NCBI RefSeq assembly: GCF_003416895.1
Contig: NZ_QVIO01000002.1
Coordinates: forward strand, 124,001 to 188,000
Length of the DNA stretch: 64,000 nt
Reading direction: 5' to 3'
Source: Duganella sp. BJB476
GTDB lineage: Bacteria; Pseudomonadota; Gammaproteobacteria; Burkholderiales; Burkholderiaceae_D
Shown piece by piece: positions 16,377 through 26,299 of the stretch (position 1 is the first letter of the stretch; the number at the start of each line of letters is the position of its first letter). The notes beneath the pieces are model-generated. The model was not told where the DNA came from and made no database searches. It worked only from the letters and a program-made list of their open reading frames with translations. A program made the translations under genes and the position numbers.

Positions 16377-16405
16377 TTGCCGCGCCCCCGGCGTCCAGAT
16401 AGAAT
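16377..16405 (+). promoter_or_regulatory. sigma-70 promoter for the acyltransferase gene
   Basis: TTGCCG (16377-16382) and TAGAAT (16400-16405) are separated by 17 bp. The expected start is about 16412, leaving a leader of about 75 nt. Confidence 0.6.
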
Positions 16406-16486
16406 GCCTGCGCAGTTTTTTTGACGAGGGATATGCCAGCCTGTCAATAGTGAAAATAAGTTAAAAATAACGACGGGATCAACTAC

Positions 16487-17107
16487 ATGAGCGATTTTCA
16501 ACTGAAGCCGGCGGACCTGCCGAGCTGGGGCCAGCGCACGGCCTTGCGCATCCTGGGCCTGTTCGGCTGGCGCATGCTGTTTCGCACCCTGCCCGGTCCG
16601 CGCGGCATCGCCGTGATCTATCCCCATACGTCCAACTGGGATTTCATGATCGGCCTGTTCGGCAAGTGGGCGCTCAACCTGCCGTTCCGCTGGCTGGCCA
16701 AGGATTCGCTGTTCAAATTGCCGGTGCTGGGCAAATGGTTCCGCGCGATGGGCGGCGAGCCGGTCGAACGCGGCACGCCGAGCGGCACCATCAAGCTGCA
16801 GGCGCAGCGCATGAACGCGGCCGACTGGTACTGGGTCGGCATCACGCCGGAAGGCACGCGCGGCTATCGCCCTAACTGGAAGAGCGGCTTCTACCATCTG
16901 GCGCTGGAGGCCAAGGTGCCGCTGGTGCTGGTGTATATCGACTATCCGAACAAGACGCTGGGCCTGGTCGACCATGTGTTCCTGACCGGCGACCAGGAGG
17001 CCGACCTGGCCGCCATCCGCGCCGGCTTCGACGGCCACCAGGGCCTGTATCCGGCCAACGCGGCGCCCATCGTGCTGCAGGAACGCCGCACCGAAACGCG
17101 CGACTAA
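16487..17107 (+). CDS. PlsC-family lysophospholipid acyltransferase
   Basis: A 206-residue membrane-associated acyltransferase. The catalytic HX4D motif is HTSNWD (H47-D52), and the second block PEGTRGYRP supplies the substrate-binding EGTR. Such proteins transfer acyl chains to lysophospholipids or related acceptors. The protein is shorter than PlsC of E. coli but typical for this subgroup. It stands alone, convergent with ureJ with only two bases between stops, and is preceded by a clear sigma-70 promoter. Confidence 0.85.
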   Translation: MSDFQLKPADLPSWGQRTALRILGLFGWRMLFRTLPGPRGIAVIYPHTSNWDFMIGLFGKWALNLPFRWLAKDSLFKLPVLGKWFRAMGGEPVERGTPSGTIKLQAQRMNAADWYWVGITPEGTRGYRPNWKSGFYHLALEAKVPLVLVYIDYPNKTLGLVDHVFLTGDQEADLAAIRAGFDGHQGLYPANAAPIVLQERRTETRD

Positions 17108-17109
17108 CG

Positions 17110-17667
17110 CTAGACCGTCGCCACCAGCATCACGCCGGTGGCGGCAATCGCGGCGCCGGCAAGCTTCAGCGCCAGCGCCGGGCTCACGCGGCCCAGCATC
17201 CTTCCTCCGTAGACCAGCAGCGCGCTGGCAGCCAGCAAGCCCATGGCGCTGGCCGCCTCCGGCAGTTCATGGCCGTGCGCGTTGCCGTGCAAGAGCGCGA
17301 ACGCGCCGACCATCAGCGCGCCCAGCGCCGCCGGCAGGCGCGCCGCCACCGCGATCATCACGCCCATCAAGGCCACCGTCAGCGCGATGCCGGTTTCCAG
17401 TCCGGGTATCGCCAGCCCCGCCACGCCGGTCAGCACGCCGAACAGCATCATGCCGAGGAAGGTCGCCGGCAGCCACTGCGCGTTGGACTGGCGCGCGCTC
17501 CAGATCCCCACAGCCAGCATCGCCAGCAAGTGATCGAGGCCGGTAAACGGATGGACGAAACCGTCGAAGAATCCGTGCGTGTGCGCGCCGCCCGTTTGCG
17601 GGTGGGCCGATGCGGCGGCACAGGCCAGTACCAGTACGGCTGCCGCCGCGATGCGTTGCGTCTTCAT
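17110..17667 (-). CDS. ureJ: HupE/UreJ family nickel permease-type protein
   Basis: A 185-residue membrane protein with a cleavable N-terminus and about six helices. The [22 protein letters not shown] segment carries the His/Asp pattern of HupE/UreJ secondary nickel transporters, and [10 protein letters not shown] is the later His cluster. As the last gene of the urease operon it probably supplies nickel for the enzyme. Its ATG overlaps the ureG stop by ATGA. Confidence 0.9.
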   Translation of the reverse strand: MKTQRIAAAAVLVLACAAASAHPQTGGAHTHGFFDGFVHPFTGLDHLLAMLAVGIWSARQSNAQWLPATFLGMMLFGVLTGVAGLAIPGLETGIALTVALMGVMIAVAARLPAALGALMVGAFALLHGNAHGHELPEAASAMGLLAASALLVYGGRMLGRVSPALALKLAGAAIAATGVMLVATV

Positions 17668-18308
17668 TGGATTTCCTTTGCGAAGTGTGAAGTTTGTCCG
17701 AGCAGGCCTTGCTCGCGGATGAAATCGATGACGGCGGCCACGCCGTCGCCGCTGCGCAGATTGGTGAACACGAACGGCCGCGCGCCGCGCTGCTGCTTGG
17801 CGTCGCGCGCCATCACATCGAGATCGGCGCCGACGTGCGGCGCCAGGTCGGTCTTGTTGATGATCAGCAGATCTGAACGAGTGATGCCGGGGCCACCCTT
17901 GCGCGGGATCTTCTCGCCGCCGGCCACGTCGATCACGTAGATCGTCAGGTCCGACAGCTCCGGGCTGAAGGTCGCGGCCAGGTTGTCGCCGCCCGATTCC
18001 ACCAGGATCAGGTCAAGACTGGGGAAGTCGGCCTGCATGCGGGCGATGGCTTCAAGGTTGATCGATGCGTCTTCGCGGATCGCCGTGTGCGGACAGCCGC
18101 CGGTCTCCACGCCCATCAGGCGCTCGGCCGGCAGCGCGTCGGCGCGCAGCAGGATCTCCATGTCTTCCTTGGTGTAGATGTCGTTGGTGATGACGGCCAT
18201 GTCGAACTGATCGCGCATGCCTTTGCACAGCATCTCGCACAAGGCGGTCTTGCCGGAGCCGACCGGGCCGCCGATGCCGACGCGCAGGGGGTTGGAAGTT
18301 GGTGTCAT
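17664..18308 (-). CDS. ureG: urease accessory GTPase UreG
   Basis: A 214-residue SIMIBI GTPase that delivers nickel to apo-urease with UreD/UreF. P-loop GPVGSGKT is near residues 14-21; the metal-binding CPH motif occurs in [15 protein letters not shown]; and [13 protein letters not shown] gives the guanine specificity. ATG 18308 was preferred over an upstream in-frame start because it gives the standard N-terminus. Coupled to ureJ. Confidence 0.96.
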   Translation of the reverse strand: MTPTSNPLRVGIGGPVGSGKTALCEMLCKGMRDQFDMAVITNDIYTKEDMEILLRADALPAERLMGVETGGCPHTAIREDASINLEAIARMQADFPSLDLILVESGGDNLAATFSPELSDLTIYVIDVAGGEKIPRKGGPGITRSDLLIINKTDLAPHVGADLDVMARDAKQQRGARPFVFTNLRSGDGVAAVIDFIREQGLLGQTSHFAKEIQ

Positions 18309-18321
18309 GATTGGTTCTCTT

Positions 18322-19005
18322 TCAGGATCGGTATAAACGGCTGTACTGCACTTCATGCTGCATCGACAGCAGCGACAGGCCGGGCGCCCAGTTGCTCATG
18401 TCGTCGTCGGCGACGGTTTGCGCATGGCGGGCGGCGGCTTCGATGTCTGCACGCAGCGACAGCAAGATGCGCTGGCCCGCCACCTGCCCCAGCGGCACGG
18501 ATTTGACGCAGACCAGCACCTGGTTCTCGGCCCACGCGAACAGCATCGCCAGCAATGCGGCGTCGTGCGGGATGTCCAGCGCGGCGACGGCGCAGGCAAA
18601 GGCGATCGGCAATGCGACTTCCGTTTGGCCCTGCAGCTGCGCCAGCATTTCGGCGTCGACGAAGCCCAGTTCCGCCACCAGCTTGGTCAGCGAGTAACCC
18701 ATCTGGATGGTCTCGGCGCGGAACTCGGCGCTGTCGCGCGAGGCGATGAAGCGCTCGCTCCATTCGGAGGCGGCCTGCCAGTCGCGCCGCGACCAGGCTT
18801 GCATCAGGCGCCAGCACACCGGCGCCTCCCACTGCGCGACCACTTCATGCAGATGGCGCAGTATCCAGGCGCGCGCGGTGTCGGCGTTGTGGACGATGCC
18901 GGTTTCCAGCGCCGCCTCCAGCCCCTGCGAATAGCTGTACGCGCCGATCGGCAGGGCCGGACTGGCGAATTGCAGGAGATTGAGCAGCGCCGAGGCTTGC
19001 ATCAT
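18322..19005 (-). CDS. ureF: urease accessory protein UreF
   Basis: A 227-residue all-helical protein that bridges UreD and UreG in the urease maturation complex. The N-terminal block [21 protein letters not shown] is highly characteristic, as is the C-terminal [14 protein letters not shown]. Tandem ATG codons at 19005 and 19002 overlap the ureE stop. Spacing to ureG is 13 bp. Confidence 0.95.
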   Translation of the reverse strand: MMQASALLNLLQFASPALPIGAYSYSQGLEAALETGIVHNADTARAWILRHLHEVVAQWEAPVCWRLMQAWSRRDWQAASEWSERFIASRDSAEFRAETIQMGYSLTKLVAELGFVDAEMLAQLQGQTEVALPIAFACAVAALDIPHDAALLAMLFAWAENQVLVCVKSVPLGQVAGQRILLSLRADIEAAARHAQTVADDDMSNWAPGLSLLSMQHEVQYSRLYRS

Positions 19006-19502
19006 TTCGGATCGCCGGGCCGGTGGATCTTTTGGCGCAGCGGAATCGGCGCCAGCGGACCTTCGTGGTGGTGCCCGTGCCCGCCGCCATACGCGCCGGA
19101 CTCCGGCTCGAAGGCGGCCTTCTCCTCCACCACCGTCGCGCCCAGACCGGCCAGCATTTCCTTCAGCACCGCGTCCGCGCGGATGCGCAGGAAGCCGTCG
19201 CCGACCTGCGCCTGCGTATGGCGGTTACCGAGGTGGAAAGCGCAGCGCAGCAAGGTGTGCGCATCGGCGCAGGTGATTTTGTAGGTCGGCTCCGGCGCGG
19301 CCACCACCTTGACCACGCGCTTGTCCTCGCCGGTCAGCAGGTCGCCGTCGCGCAGCACGGTGCCGCGCACGGTGAACACGGCGACGTCCTCGCCGGTGTC
19401 GAGCGTAGCCCGCAGGCGGCACTTCTCGCGCAGTTCGTAAGGCAGCACCAGTTGGGCCGCGATGTTGTCGGCGCTCGGGATTTTAGTGTGCAGTGTCAGC
19501 AT
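19002..19502 (-). CDS. ureE: urease nickel metallochaperone UreE
   Basis: A 166-residue protein with an N-terminal UreE domain, a middle metal-binding GNRHTQ segment and a C-terminal His-rich stretch GGGHGHHHEG. It hands nickel to UreG or the urease active site. The His tail is short compared with Klebsiella UreE. Its stop overlaps ureF, and ureC lies six bases upstream. Confidence 0.95.
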   Translation of the reverse strand: MLTLHTKIPSADNIAAQLVLPYELREKCRLRATLDTGEDVAVFTVRGTVLRDGDLLTGEDKRVVKVVAAPEPTYKITCADAHTLLRCAFHLGNRHTQAQVGDGFLRIRADAVLKEMLAGLGATVVEEKAAFEPESGAYGGGHGHHHEGPLAPIPLRQKIHRPGDPK

Positions 19503-19508
19503 GATTGT

Positions 19509-21209
<1,701 letters not shown>

Positions 21210-21210
21210 G

Positions 21211-21537
21211 TCAGCCCTTCGGTGGATTGGGATCGAGCTTGCCCATGACTTTGCCATTGAAGCCGTAGACCTTTTGATCGCCGCCCAGCTTCACCAGCTC
21301 CACCGTGCGCTGCTGGCCCGGCTCGAAACGCACGGCGGTGCCGGCGGCGATATTCAGGCGCATGCCGTAGGCCTTCCAGCGCTCGAACTTGAGCTCCGTG
21401 TTGACTTCGAAAAAATGGAAATGCGACCCGACCTGCACCGGCCGGTCGCCCTGGTTGGTCACCACGACGGTCGCGGTGGCGCGGCCTTCATTGAGGCCGA
21501 TCTCGCCCTCTTCGAGTATGTATTCGCCTGGGATCAT
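21211..21537 (-). CDS. ureB: urease beta subunit UreB
   Basis: A 108-residue structural subunit. The block [19 protein letters not shown] and the [12 protein letters not shown] motif are invariant in this family. It is made as a separate chain, as in most proteobacteria, rather than fused to UreA. It sits between ureA and ureC with 11-bp and 1-bp gaps. Confidence 0.97.
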   Translation of the reverse strand: MIPGEYILEEGEIGLNEGRATATVVVTNQGDRPVQVGSHFHFFEVNTELKFERWKAYGMRLNIAAGTAVRFEPGQQRTVELVKLGGDQKVYGFNGKVMGKLDPNPPKG

Positions 21538-21548
21538 GATGACCTCCT

Positions 21549-21851
21549 TTAGGGGATGGGGTTATGGACGGTCACCAGCTTGCTCCCGTCGGGGAACGTG
21601 GCTTCGACCTGGATGTCGGGGATCATTTCGGCGATGCCTTCCATGACGTCGGCGCGCGTGAGGATGCGGGTGCCCTCGGACATCAGCTGCGCCACGGTCT
21701 TGCCGTCGCGCGCACCTTCCATGATGGCGCAGGTGATCAGCGCCACCGCTTCCGGATAGTTCAGCTTCAGGCCGCGCGCGAGGCGGCGTTCCGCCACGAT
21801 GCCGGCGGTGAAAATCAGCAGCTTGTCTTTTTCTCTTGGTGTCAGGTCCAT
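21549..21851 (-). CDS. ureA: urease gamma subunit UreA
   Basis: A 100-residue subunit beginning [16 protein letters not shown], exactly the family length. A longer in-frame reading upstream runs into ureD in another frame and was rejected. [20 protein letters not shown] and the C-terminal TVHNPIP are diagnostic. It follows ureD by 20 bp. Confidence 0.97.
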   Translation of the reverse strand: MDLTPREKDKLLIFTAGIVAERRLARGLKLNYPEAVALITCAIMEGARDGKTVAQLMSEGTRILTRADVMEGIAEMIPDIQVEATFPDGSKLVTVHNPIP

Positions 21852-21871
21852 GGTGTTTCTCGGGTTTACCT

Positions 21872-22729
21872 TCAGGTTTGCCAGATGCGCGGCGTGACGG
21901 CCGCGCGCTCCAGCAGGTGCGGGCGCAAACGGCGCCATACGGTCAGCATCAGGCGGCGCGCGGTTTCGCTGTCGTCGCCCAGGTGGCGCGCGACCAGCAC
22001 GCCCTTGGTTTGTGTGACGCCGAAAACGTGCTCGCCGTCGGCGGCAATATCGGCGCGGATCTCGCTCAGCACGGCGGCGCTGAGCGGCTTGCCGGCGGCG
22101 ATCAGCGTGGCGCAGACGGTTTTGCCGTTCAGCGCCAGCGGGCTGTCGAGGCGACCGCCCAGCATCGCGCCCTGCTCCCACCAGATCAACCGACCGTCGC
22201 GGCGGATGCTGCTGCGCTGGGTGACGGTGCCGGTGTCGAAGGTTTCGCCGGAGCCGCGCCGGCCCATGCAGAGGATCTCGCAGCCGATGTAGGTGGCGCC
22301 GGCCGCCAGTTCGACGTGCTGCTCCAGCACCACGTTAGCGGTATCAAAAAAGATGGCTTCTTGCGGCAGCCATTCGAGTGCGGCGCCTGCGCCCACGGTC
22401 AGGCGCACGCTCTGGCGCGACACCTTGCCGTTGGCCTTGTACCACTTGGCGGCGCCCGGCGTGGTGAGGAAGGCATGCGCCTGCGCGCCGACGCCGACGG
22501 TGATCGCCAGCTGGTCGCCGCCCACCACGCCGCCCGGCGGATGGACCACGATGGCGTGGCACACCTTGGCGTCCTCCGGGTACAACGCCTTCTGCACGCG
22601 CAGCGGGCCGTAGTGACGATTGTCGAACAGCCGCGTGATGCCGCCATCGTCGGCAAAACCGAGGGCGAGGCTGGCCTGCCATGCGCTGTGGCTGGCGGCG
22701 AGTTCTCTGGATGCGGTGGTATCGGGCAT
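21872..22729 (-). CDS. ureD: urease accessory protein UreD
   Basis: A 285-residue chaperone that docks on apo-urease and recruits UreF/Ure[16 protein letters not shown] and [10 protein letters not shown] are the family hallmarks. It is the first gene of the operon ureDABCEFGJ. The predicted sigma-54 transcript start lies one base before the ATG at 22729, so the mRNA would be leaderless or nearly so; no other in-frame start precedes the conserved region. Confidence 0.95.
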   Translation of the reverse strand: MPDTTASRELAASHSAWQASLALGFADDGGITRLFDNRHYGPLRVQKALYPEDAKVCHAIVVHPPGGVVGGDQLAITVGVGAQAHAFLTTPGAAKWYKANGKVSRQSVRLTVGAGAALEWLPQEAIFFDTANVVLEQHVELAAGATYIGCEILCMGRRGSGETFDTGTVTQRSSIRRDGRLIWWEQGAMLGGRLDSPLALNGKTVCATLIAAGKPLSAAVLSEIRADIAADGEHVFGVTQTKGVLVARHLGDDSETARRLMLTVWRRLRPHLLERAAVTPRIWQT

Positions 22730-22740
22730 GCCTGATGTAA

Positions 22741-22756
22741 TGCAAGCGTCGTGCCA
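22741..22756 (-). promoter_or_regulatory. consensus sigma-54 promoter of the urease operon
   Basis: The minus strand reads TGGCACGACGCTTGCA, matching TGGCACG-N4-TTGCA at every fixed position. The predicted start is near 22730, just before ureD. Confidence 0.85.
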
Positions 22757-22795
22757 GCTGAATCACGGGCTACATCCGCCGTAAGCACATTTTTC

Positions 22796-22830
22796 GCACC
22801 AAAGCGCATCTCCCGCACCACGATGGTGCA
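22796..22830. promoter_or_regulatory. NtrC-type enhancer sites of the urease operon
   Basis: Bases 22814-22830 read on the minus strand as TGCACC-N5-GGTGCG, differing from the NtrC dyad TGCACC-N5-GGTGCA only in the last base. A half site (GGTGC on the minus strand) lies at 22796-22800, centred about 19 bp closer to the promoter. Distances to the predicted start are about 92 and 73 bp. Confidence 0.75.
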
Positions 22831-22849
22831 CCAGTCGCCGGCGCAGTGT

Positions 22850-22878
22850 TTTACTTTTGCTAATTTTACTTGTAAAAT
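22850..22878 (+). promoter_or_regulatory. sigma-70 promoter with overlapping dyad, for the PEP-CTERM gene
   Basis: TTTACT (22850-22855) and TAAAAT (22873-22878) are 17 bp apart. A perfect dyad ATTTTAC-TT-GTAAAAT (22863-22878) covers the -10 and could be a repressor operator or an AT-rich coincidence. Confidence 0.6.
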
Positions 22879-22913
22879 AAGCACCTTTCCCTGTTTTCGT
22901 TTAAGGACACGCT

Positions 22914-23609
22914 ATGCGCTTCTCGACTTTTGCAGCCGCTGCGGCGGTTGCCCTGGCACTGGTTCCTGCCGCACACGCCACCACGTTCGGCGCCAACCTG
23001 ATCGCCAATGGCAATGCCGAATCCGGCAACACCTCGGGCTGGAACACCACGTCGGCGTTCAGCGTCGTCCAGTACGGCGCCAGCGGCGGCTTCCCCTTCC
23101 CTGCCGATCCGGGCCCGTCCAACCGCGGCACCTACTTCTTCGCCGGCGGCGACAGCAACGCTTTGTCGACTGCCAGCCAGACCATCGACCTGACGTCGTT
23201 GAGCGCCGCGATCAACACCGGCGCCTCGCGCTACGACCTGTCTGCCTGGCTGGGCGGCTATGCATCGCAGAACGACAACGCCAAGCTGACCGCCACCTTC
23301 TTCGGCAGCGGCGGTGCGGCGCTGCCCAGCGCCAGCATCGGTCCGGTCTCCAATACCGACCGCGCCAACCAGACCGGCCTGCTGCTGCGCGACGCGCAAG
23401 GCTACATCCCGGTCGGCGCGCTCACCGTCGACATCACGCTGGTCATGACCCGCGAAGCCGGCTCCTACAACGACGGCTACGCCGACAACCTGTCCTTCGC
23501 CGTGGCCGCCGCGCCAGTGCCGGAAGCGGACGCCTACGCCATGCTGCTCGGTGGCCTGGCCTTGCTGGGGGTGGTCGCCAAGCGCAAGCAGCGCAAGGTT
23601 CAATCCTGA
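22914..23609 (+). CDS. PEP-CTERM sorting-domain protein
   Basis: A 231-residue exported protein: signal peptide 1-22, a beta-rich domain starting TFGANLIANGNAESGNTSGW (carbohydrate-binding-like jelly roll, tentative), and a C-terminal PEP-CTERM-type signal, VPEADAYAMLLGGLALLG followed by a basic tail. Such tails are recognised by exosortase/EpsH systems linked to exopolysaccharide export; no exosortase is in this window. The motif is VPEAD rather than VPEP. Confidence 0.85.
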   Translation: MRFSTFAAAAAVALALVPAAHATTFGANLIANGNAESGNTSGWNTTSAFSVVQYGASGGFPFPADPGPSNRGTYFFAGGDSNALSTASQTIDLTSLSAAINTGASRYDLSAWLGGYASQNDNAKLTATFFGSGGAALPSASIGPVSNTDRANQTGLLLRDAQGYIPVGALTVDITLVMTREAGSYNDGYADNLSFAVAAAPVPEADAYAMLLGGLALLGVVAKRKQRKVQS

Positions 23610-23638
23610 TCCTTGCGCCGCAATCAAGAGTACTTTGC

Positions 23639-23666
23639 GCCGCGCGGGCTGTTTGCGCGCGGCTTT
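23639..23666 (+). terminator. hairpin, probable terminator after the PEP-CTERM gene
   Basis: A perfect 8-bp GC stem GCCGCGCG/CGCGCGGC (23639-23646, 23656-23663) with a 9-base loop is followed by only three T residues, so termination may be weak. Confidence 0.5.
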
Positions 23667-23711
23667 CATGCCCATACTGTTCGCTTCTCGATTTGATTAA
23701 GTGAGCACAGC

Positions 23712-24608
23712 ATGAAAGTATTCGTCACCGGCGCAGCAGGATTCATCGGCGGTTCGATCGCGGCGGGCCTGGTCCGCGCGGGCCATCAGGTAACAGGCCT
23801 GGTACGCAAGCCGGAACAGCTGGAGGAGCTGGCCAGGATCGGCGTGACCGGCGTGGTCGGCACCTTGAACGACCGCGATCTGCTGATCGCCCAGGCGCAG
23901 GCGGCCGACGCCGTCATCAACGCCGCCAGCAGCGACAACCGCGTTGCCGTCGAAGCCTTCGTCGACGCGCTGGCCGGTTCCGGCAAGGTGTTCCTGCACA
24001 CCAGCGGGTCCAGCATCGTCGGCGACGCCTCCGGCGGCGAAGCCACGGACCGCATCTACTTCGAAGACCAACTGCCCCCACCTGCCGCCGACAAGGCCGC
24101 GCGCGTGGCCATCGACGACCTGGTGCTGGCCGCCGCCGGCCAGGGCGTACGCTCGGCGGTGCTGTGCAATACGCTGATCTACGGCCACGGCGCGCTGCCG
24201 CGCGACAGCGTGCAGCTGCCACGCCTGCTCAAGCAAGCCCGCAAGAGCGGCATCGTGCGCCATGTGGGACGCGGTCTGAATATCTGGTCCAACGTCCACA
24301 TCGACGACGTGGTCGACCTGTATCTGCTGGCGTTGGAAAAGACCGAAGCGGGCGCGTTCTACTTCGTCGAGAACGGCGAGGCGTCGTTCCGCGACATGAG
24401 CACGGCCATCGCCCGCGCGCTGCACCTGGGCGCGCCGCAGGACTGGCCGCTGGAGCAGGCCAAGGAGGAATGGGGTTACGAAATGGCCTCGTATGGCCTG
24501 GGCTCCAACAGCCGCGTGCGCGGACAACGGGCGCGCACGCAACTGGGCTGGAAGCCGCATCGCCCGCCAGTGCTGGACTGGATCGCGGGCGACATGCTGC
24601 GCGGCTAA
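23712..24608 (+). CDS. NAD(P)-dependent epimerase/dehydratase family protein
   Basis: A 298-residue extended-SDR protein. The Rossmann motif TGAAGFIGGSIA is at the N-terminus. The usual YXXXK catalytic pair is not clear: the segment after HTSGSSIVGD lacks an obvious Tyr-X3-Lys, so it may be an atypical SDR such as an NmrA-like or NAD-binding regulator. The C-terminus has a typical substrate-domain PVLDWI. Function unassigned. It ends three bases before the stop of the convergent DUF945 gene. Confidence 0.75.
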   Translation: MKVFVTGAAGFIGGSIAAGLVRAGHQVTGLVRKPEQLEELARIGVTGVVGTLNDRDLLIAQAQAADAVINAASSDNRVAVEAFVDALAGSGKVFLHTSGSSIVGDASGGEATDRIYFEDQLPPPAADKAARVAIDDLVLAAAGQGVRSAVLCNTLIYGHGALPRDSVQLPRLLKQARKSGIVRHVGRGLNIWSNVHIDDVVDLYLLALEKTEAGAFYFVENGEASFRDMSTAIARALHLGAPQDWPLEQAKEEWGYEMASYGLGSNSRVRGQRARTQLGWKPHRPPVLDWIAGDMLRG

Positions 24609-24611
24609 GGC

Positions 24612-25973
24612 TTACTGCTTGGCCGGAACCGGAGCAGGCGCCGCCTTCACATTGTGATAGACCTGCACCAGGTCACCGTTCGGCATGCCCGGAATCGGAA
24701 TGATCTTGCCGTTGAAGGTGACCTTGCCGTTCTTGATTTCGATCGTCGAACGCAGTTCGCCTTTCTCCATCACGGCGAAACCCTCGTTCACCAGTTTGCC
24801 GATCACCAGGCCGGCGATGTTCTTTGCCGCCAGGTCGATCTGCTCGGCGCTGTTGGGCGCTGCGGCATCCACCTGTTTGCTCGCCATCAGGCGCGAGACA
24901 TCGTTCACCATCGCCACCGGCAGGCGCACGTCGAAGCGCCCGATGATCTTCTTGCCCAGCTCAATCGGCGCGTCGAAATCGGCCTCCACCACCTTGTCGA
25001 AATCGACGCGGCCCTTGATCGACGCCGTATTCCCGTGATAACCGGCGCTGATATCGTCGATCACCACGCTGGCGCCGGCCGCCAGTGCGTTCTTGCCGAA
25101 CGACTTCATGGTCCTCAACATCACGTCGGCCTGTGCGTCCGGCGCCAGGCCGCTGCCCTGCGCCTGCCGCAAATCGCGATCCAGATCTGCCATCGCTTGC
25201 GCCGGCATGTTCACCATGCGCACGCCGAAGTTGACGCGCTCGACACGGTCATCGCCAAAAATGATAGCCTTGATCGAGAAGCCGGAAGACATGTCGACCA
25301 GCTTGCCGCGCGGCGTGGAGCTGGCGGCGGTGGAGAAACCTTCGACTCGGAAGAGTTGCTTTCCTTCCGACGCACCAGTCGTGACCGAGCGCATCACCAT
25401 GGAACCGATCTTGATTCCACCGGCGCCGTACCAAAGACCGCTCTTCGCGCGCGAGTGCTTGAAGTCCACGCTGATTTTTTCAATCGTGCTGCCGACCGTG
25501 GTGCCGATGACGGACAACGAAGGCCAAGTCGCGCTGGTATCGACCACGGTTCCGCCTTTGCTGACAACACTCTTGGCGTTAAGCTCGGCCCACGAAAACG
25601 CCGTAGCGTTTTCATCGAGGTAGCTGTGAGCCTTCAGTTTCGACGCATAGGTGATCTGGCCCTTGGGGCCGTTGGTGCGCTGAACCAGGAACGGGCGTTC
25701 GCTGCCAAAGACGTCTTTCAGCTTGAGCTGCAGCGCAGGCGAGAATTCAAACTTCGAATAAATCTCCAACTGCTTCGCCATGTCGTGCTGCCGGCCGATC
25801 GCTTCGGTCAATTCAGTGGCTGCTGCAGCGATGGTCGTGATGAAGGAGGATTTGACCGGCGCGGCCGGCGCCGGCGACTGCGCCTGGGAAGGCGGCGCCT
25901 GCTCGATGGCCTGGATGGACGTATGCGCCAGCAAGGCGCCGGCGACGGCTACTGCGAGTATCGATTTTTTCAA
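24612..25973 (-). CDS. DUF945 (YdgA-like) family exported protein
   Basis: A 453-residue protein of the DUF945/YdgA group: signal peptide KKSILAVAVAGALLAHTSIQA, then a long beta/alpha region ending with the typical VTFNGKIIPIPGM block. The role of the family is unclear; YdgA is an inner-membrane/periplasmic protein. I placed the start at the TTG of 25973 because it immediately precedes the signal peptide; a GTG at 26021 would add 16 residues in front of it and overlaps a TAGAAT -10-like box. The start is uncertain and no good ribosome site is seen. Confidence 0.75.
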   Translation of the reverse strand: MKKSILAVAVAGALLAHTSIQAIEQAPPSQAQSPAPAAPVKSSFITTIAAAATELTEAIGRQHDMAKQLEIYSKFEFSPALQLKLKDVFGSERPFLVQRTNGPKGQITYASKLKAHSYLDENATAFSWAELNAKSVVSKGGTVVDTSATWPSLSVIGTTVGSTIEKISVDFKHSRAKSGLWYGAGGIKIGSMVMRSVTTGASEGKQLFRVEGFSTAASSTPRGKLVDMSSGFSIKAIIFGDDRVERVNFGVRMVNMPAQAMADLDRDLRQAQGSGLAPDAQADVMLRTMKSFGKNALAAGASVVIDDISAGYHGNTASIKGRVDFDKVVEADFDAPIELGKKIIGRFDVRLPVAMVNDVSRLMASKQVDAAAPNSAEQIDLAAKNIAGLVIGKLVNEGFAVMEKGELRSTIEIKNGKVTFNGKIIPIPGMPNGDLVQVYHNVKAAPAPVPAKQ

Positions 25974-26123
25974 CGTGCTGCCCGAAGAAGGTGGTGATTG
26001 TAGGGCCGCGATTCTACACACTCGATGTCGTGCGGAAATACACGCATTGTCACCTTCGGATTACAGATTGGTTAGCTCGCGTCTGCTGTTGATTTTTAAT
26101 TAAAACTCCGCTACCGTGTGGGC

Positions 26124-26288
26124 GGGGCGGATCCTTCAAGCCGGCCTGTCTTTGCCGCGTGCAGGGACAGCCTCTACGGGGCTACCCCGTGGGATGTTTA
26201 ATGTTCAGCACTTCGCCGCATGAGCCGCGTTGCGTTACCACGCAAGTTAGCTCACGCATCACGAGACTCGTTGAAGGCTCTCCGCTCC
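26124..26288 (+). ncRNA. retron msr-msd RNA
   Basis: The arm at 26124-26139 pairs with 26271-26288 through about 15 base pairs (GGGGCGGA with TCCGCTCC, one G-U; CCTTCAA with TTGAAGG) with a small internal bulge: the a1/a2 arrangement of retrons. AGC directly at the end of a1 (26139-26141) offers the branching guanosine at 26140. Inside are a bulged stem (26143-26150/26166-26172), a perfect hairpin ACGGGG-CTA-CCCCGT (26176-26190) as msr elements, and a long hairpin 26218-26257 with tip TTGCGT-TACC-ACGCAA as the msd core. The RNA ends 11 bases before the reverse transcriptase ATG. Confidence 0.8.
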
Positions 26289-26299
26289 TTTCACTCAGC

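Noticed and set aside
23712..24608. Assignment as a UDP-sugar epimerase
   Set aside because: The Tyr-X3-Lys pair is not clear and there are no sugar-pathway neighbours, so only the broad family is given.
26159..26299. Upstream in-frame start of the reverse transcriptase
   Set aside because: This stretch is the msd part of the retron RNA and the a2 arm; ATG 26300 lies just past a2, as in other retrons.
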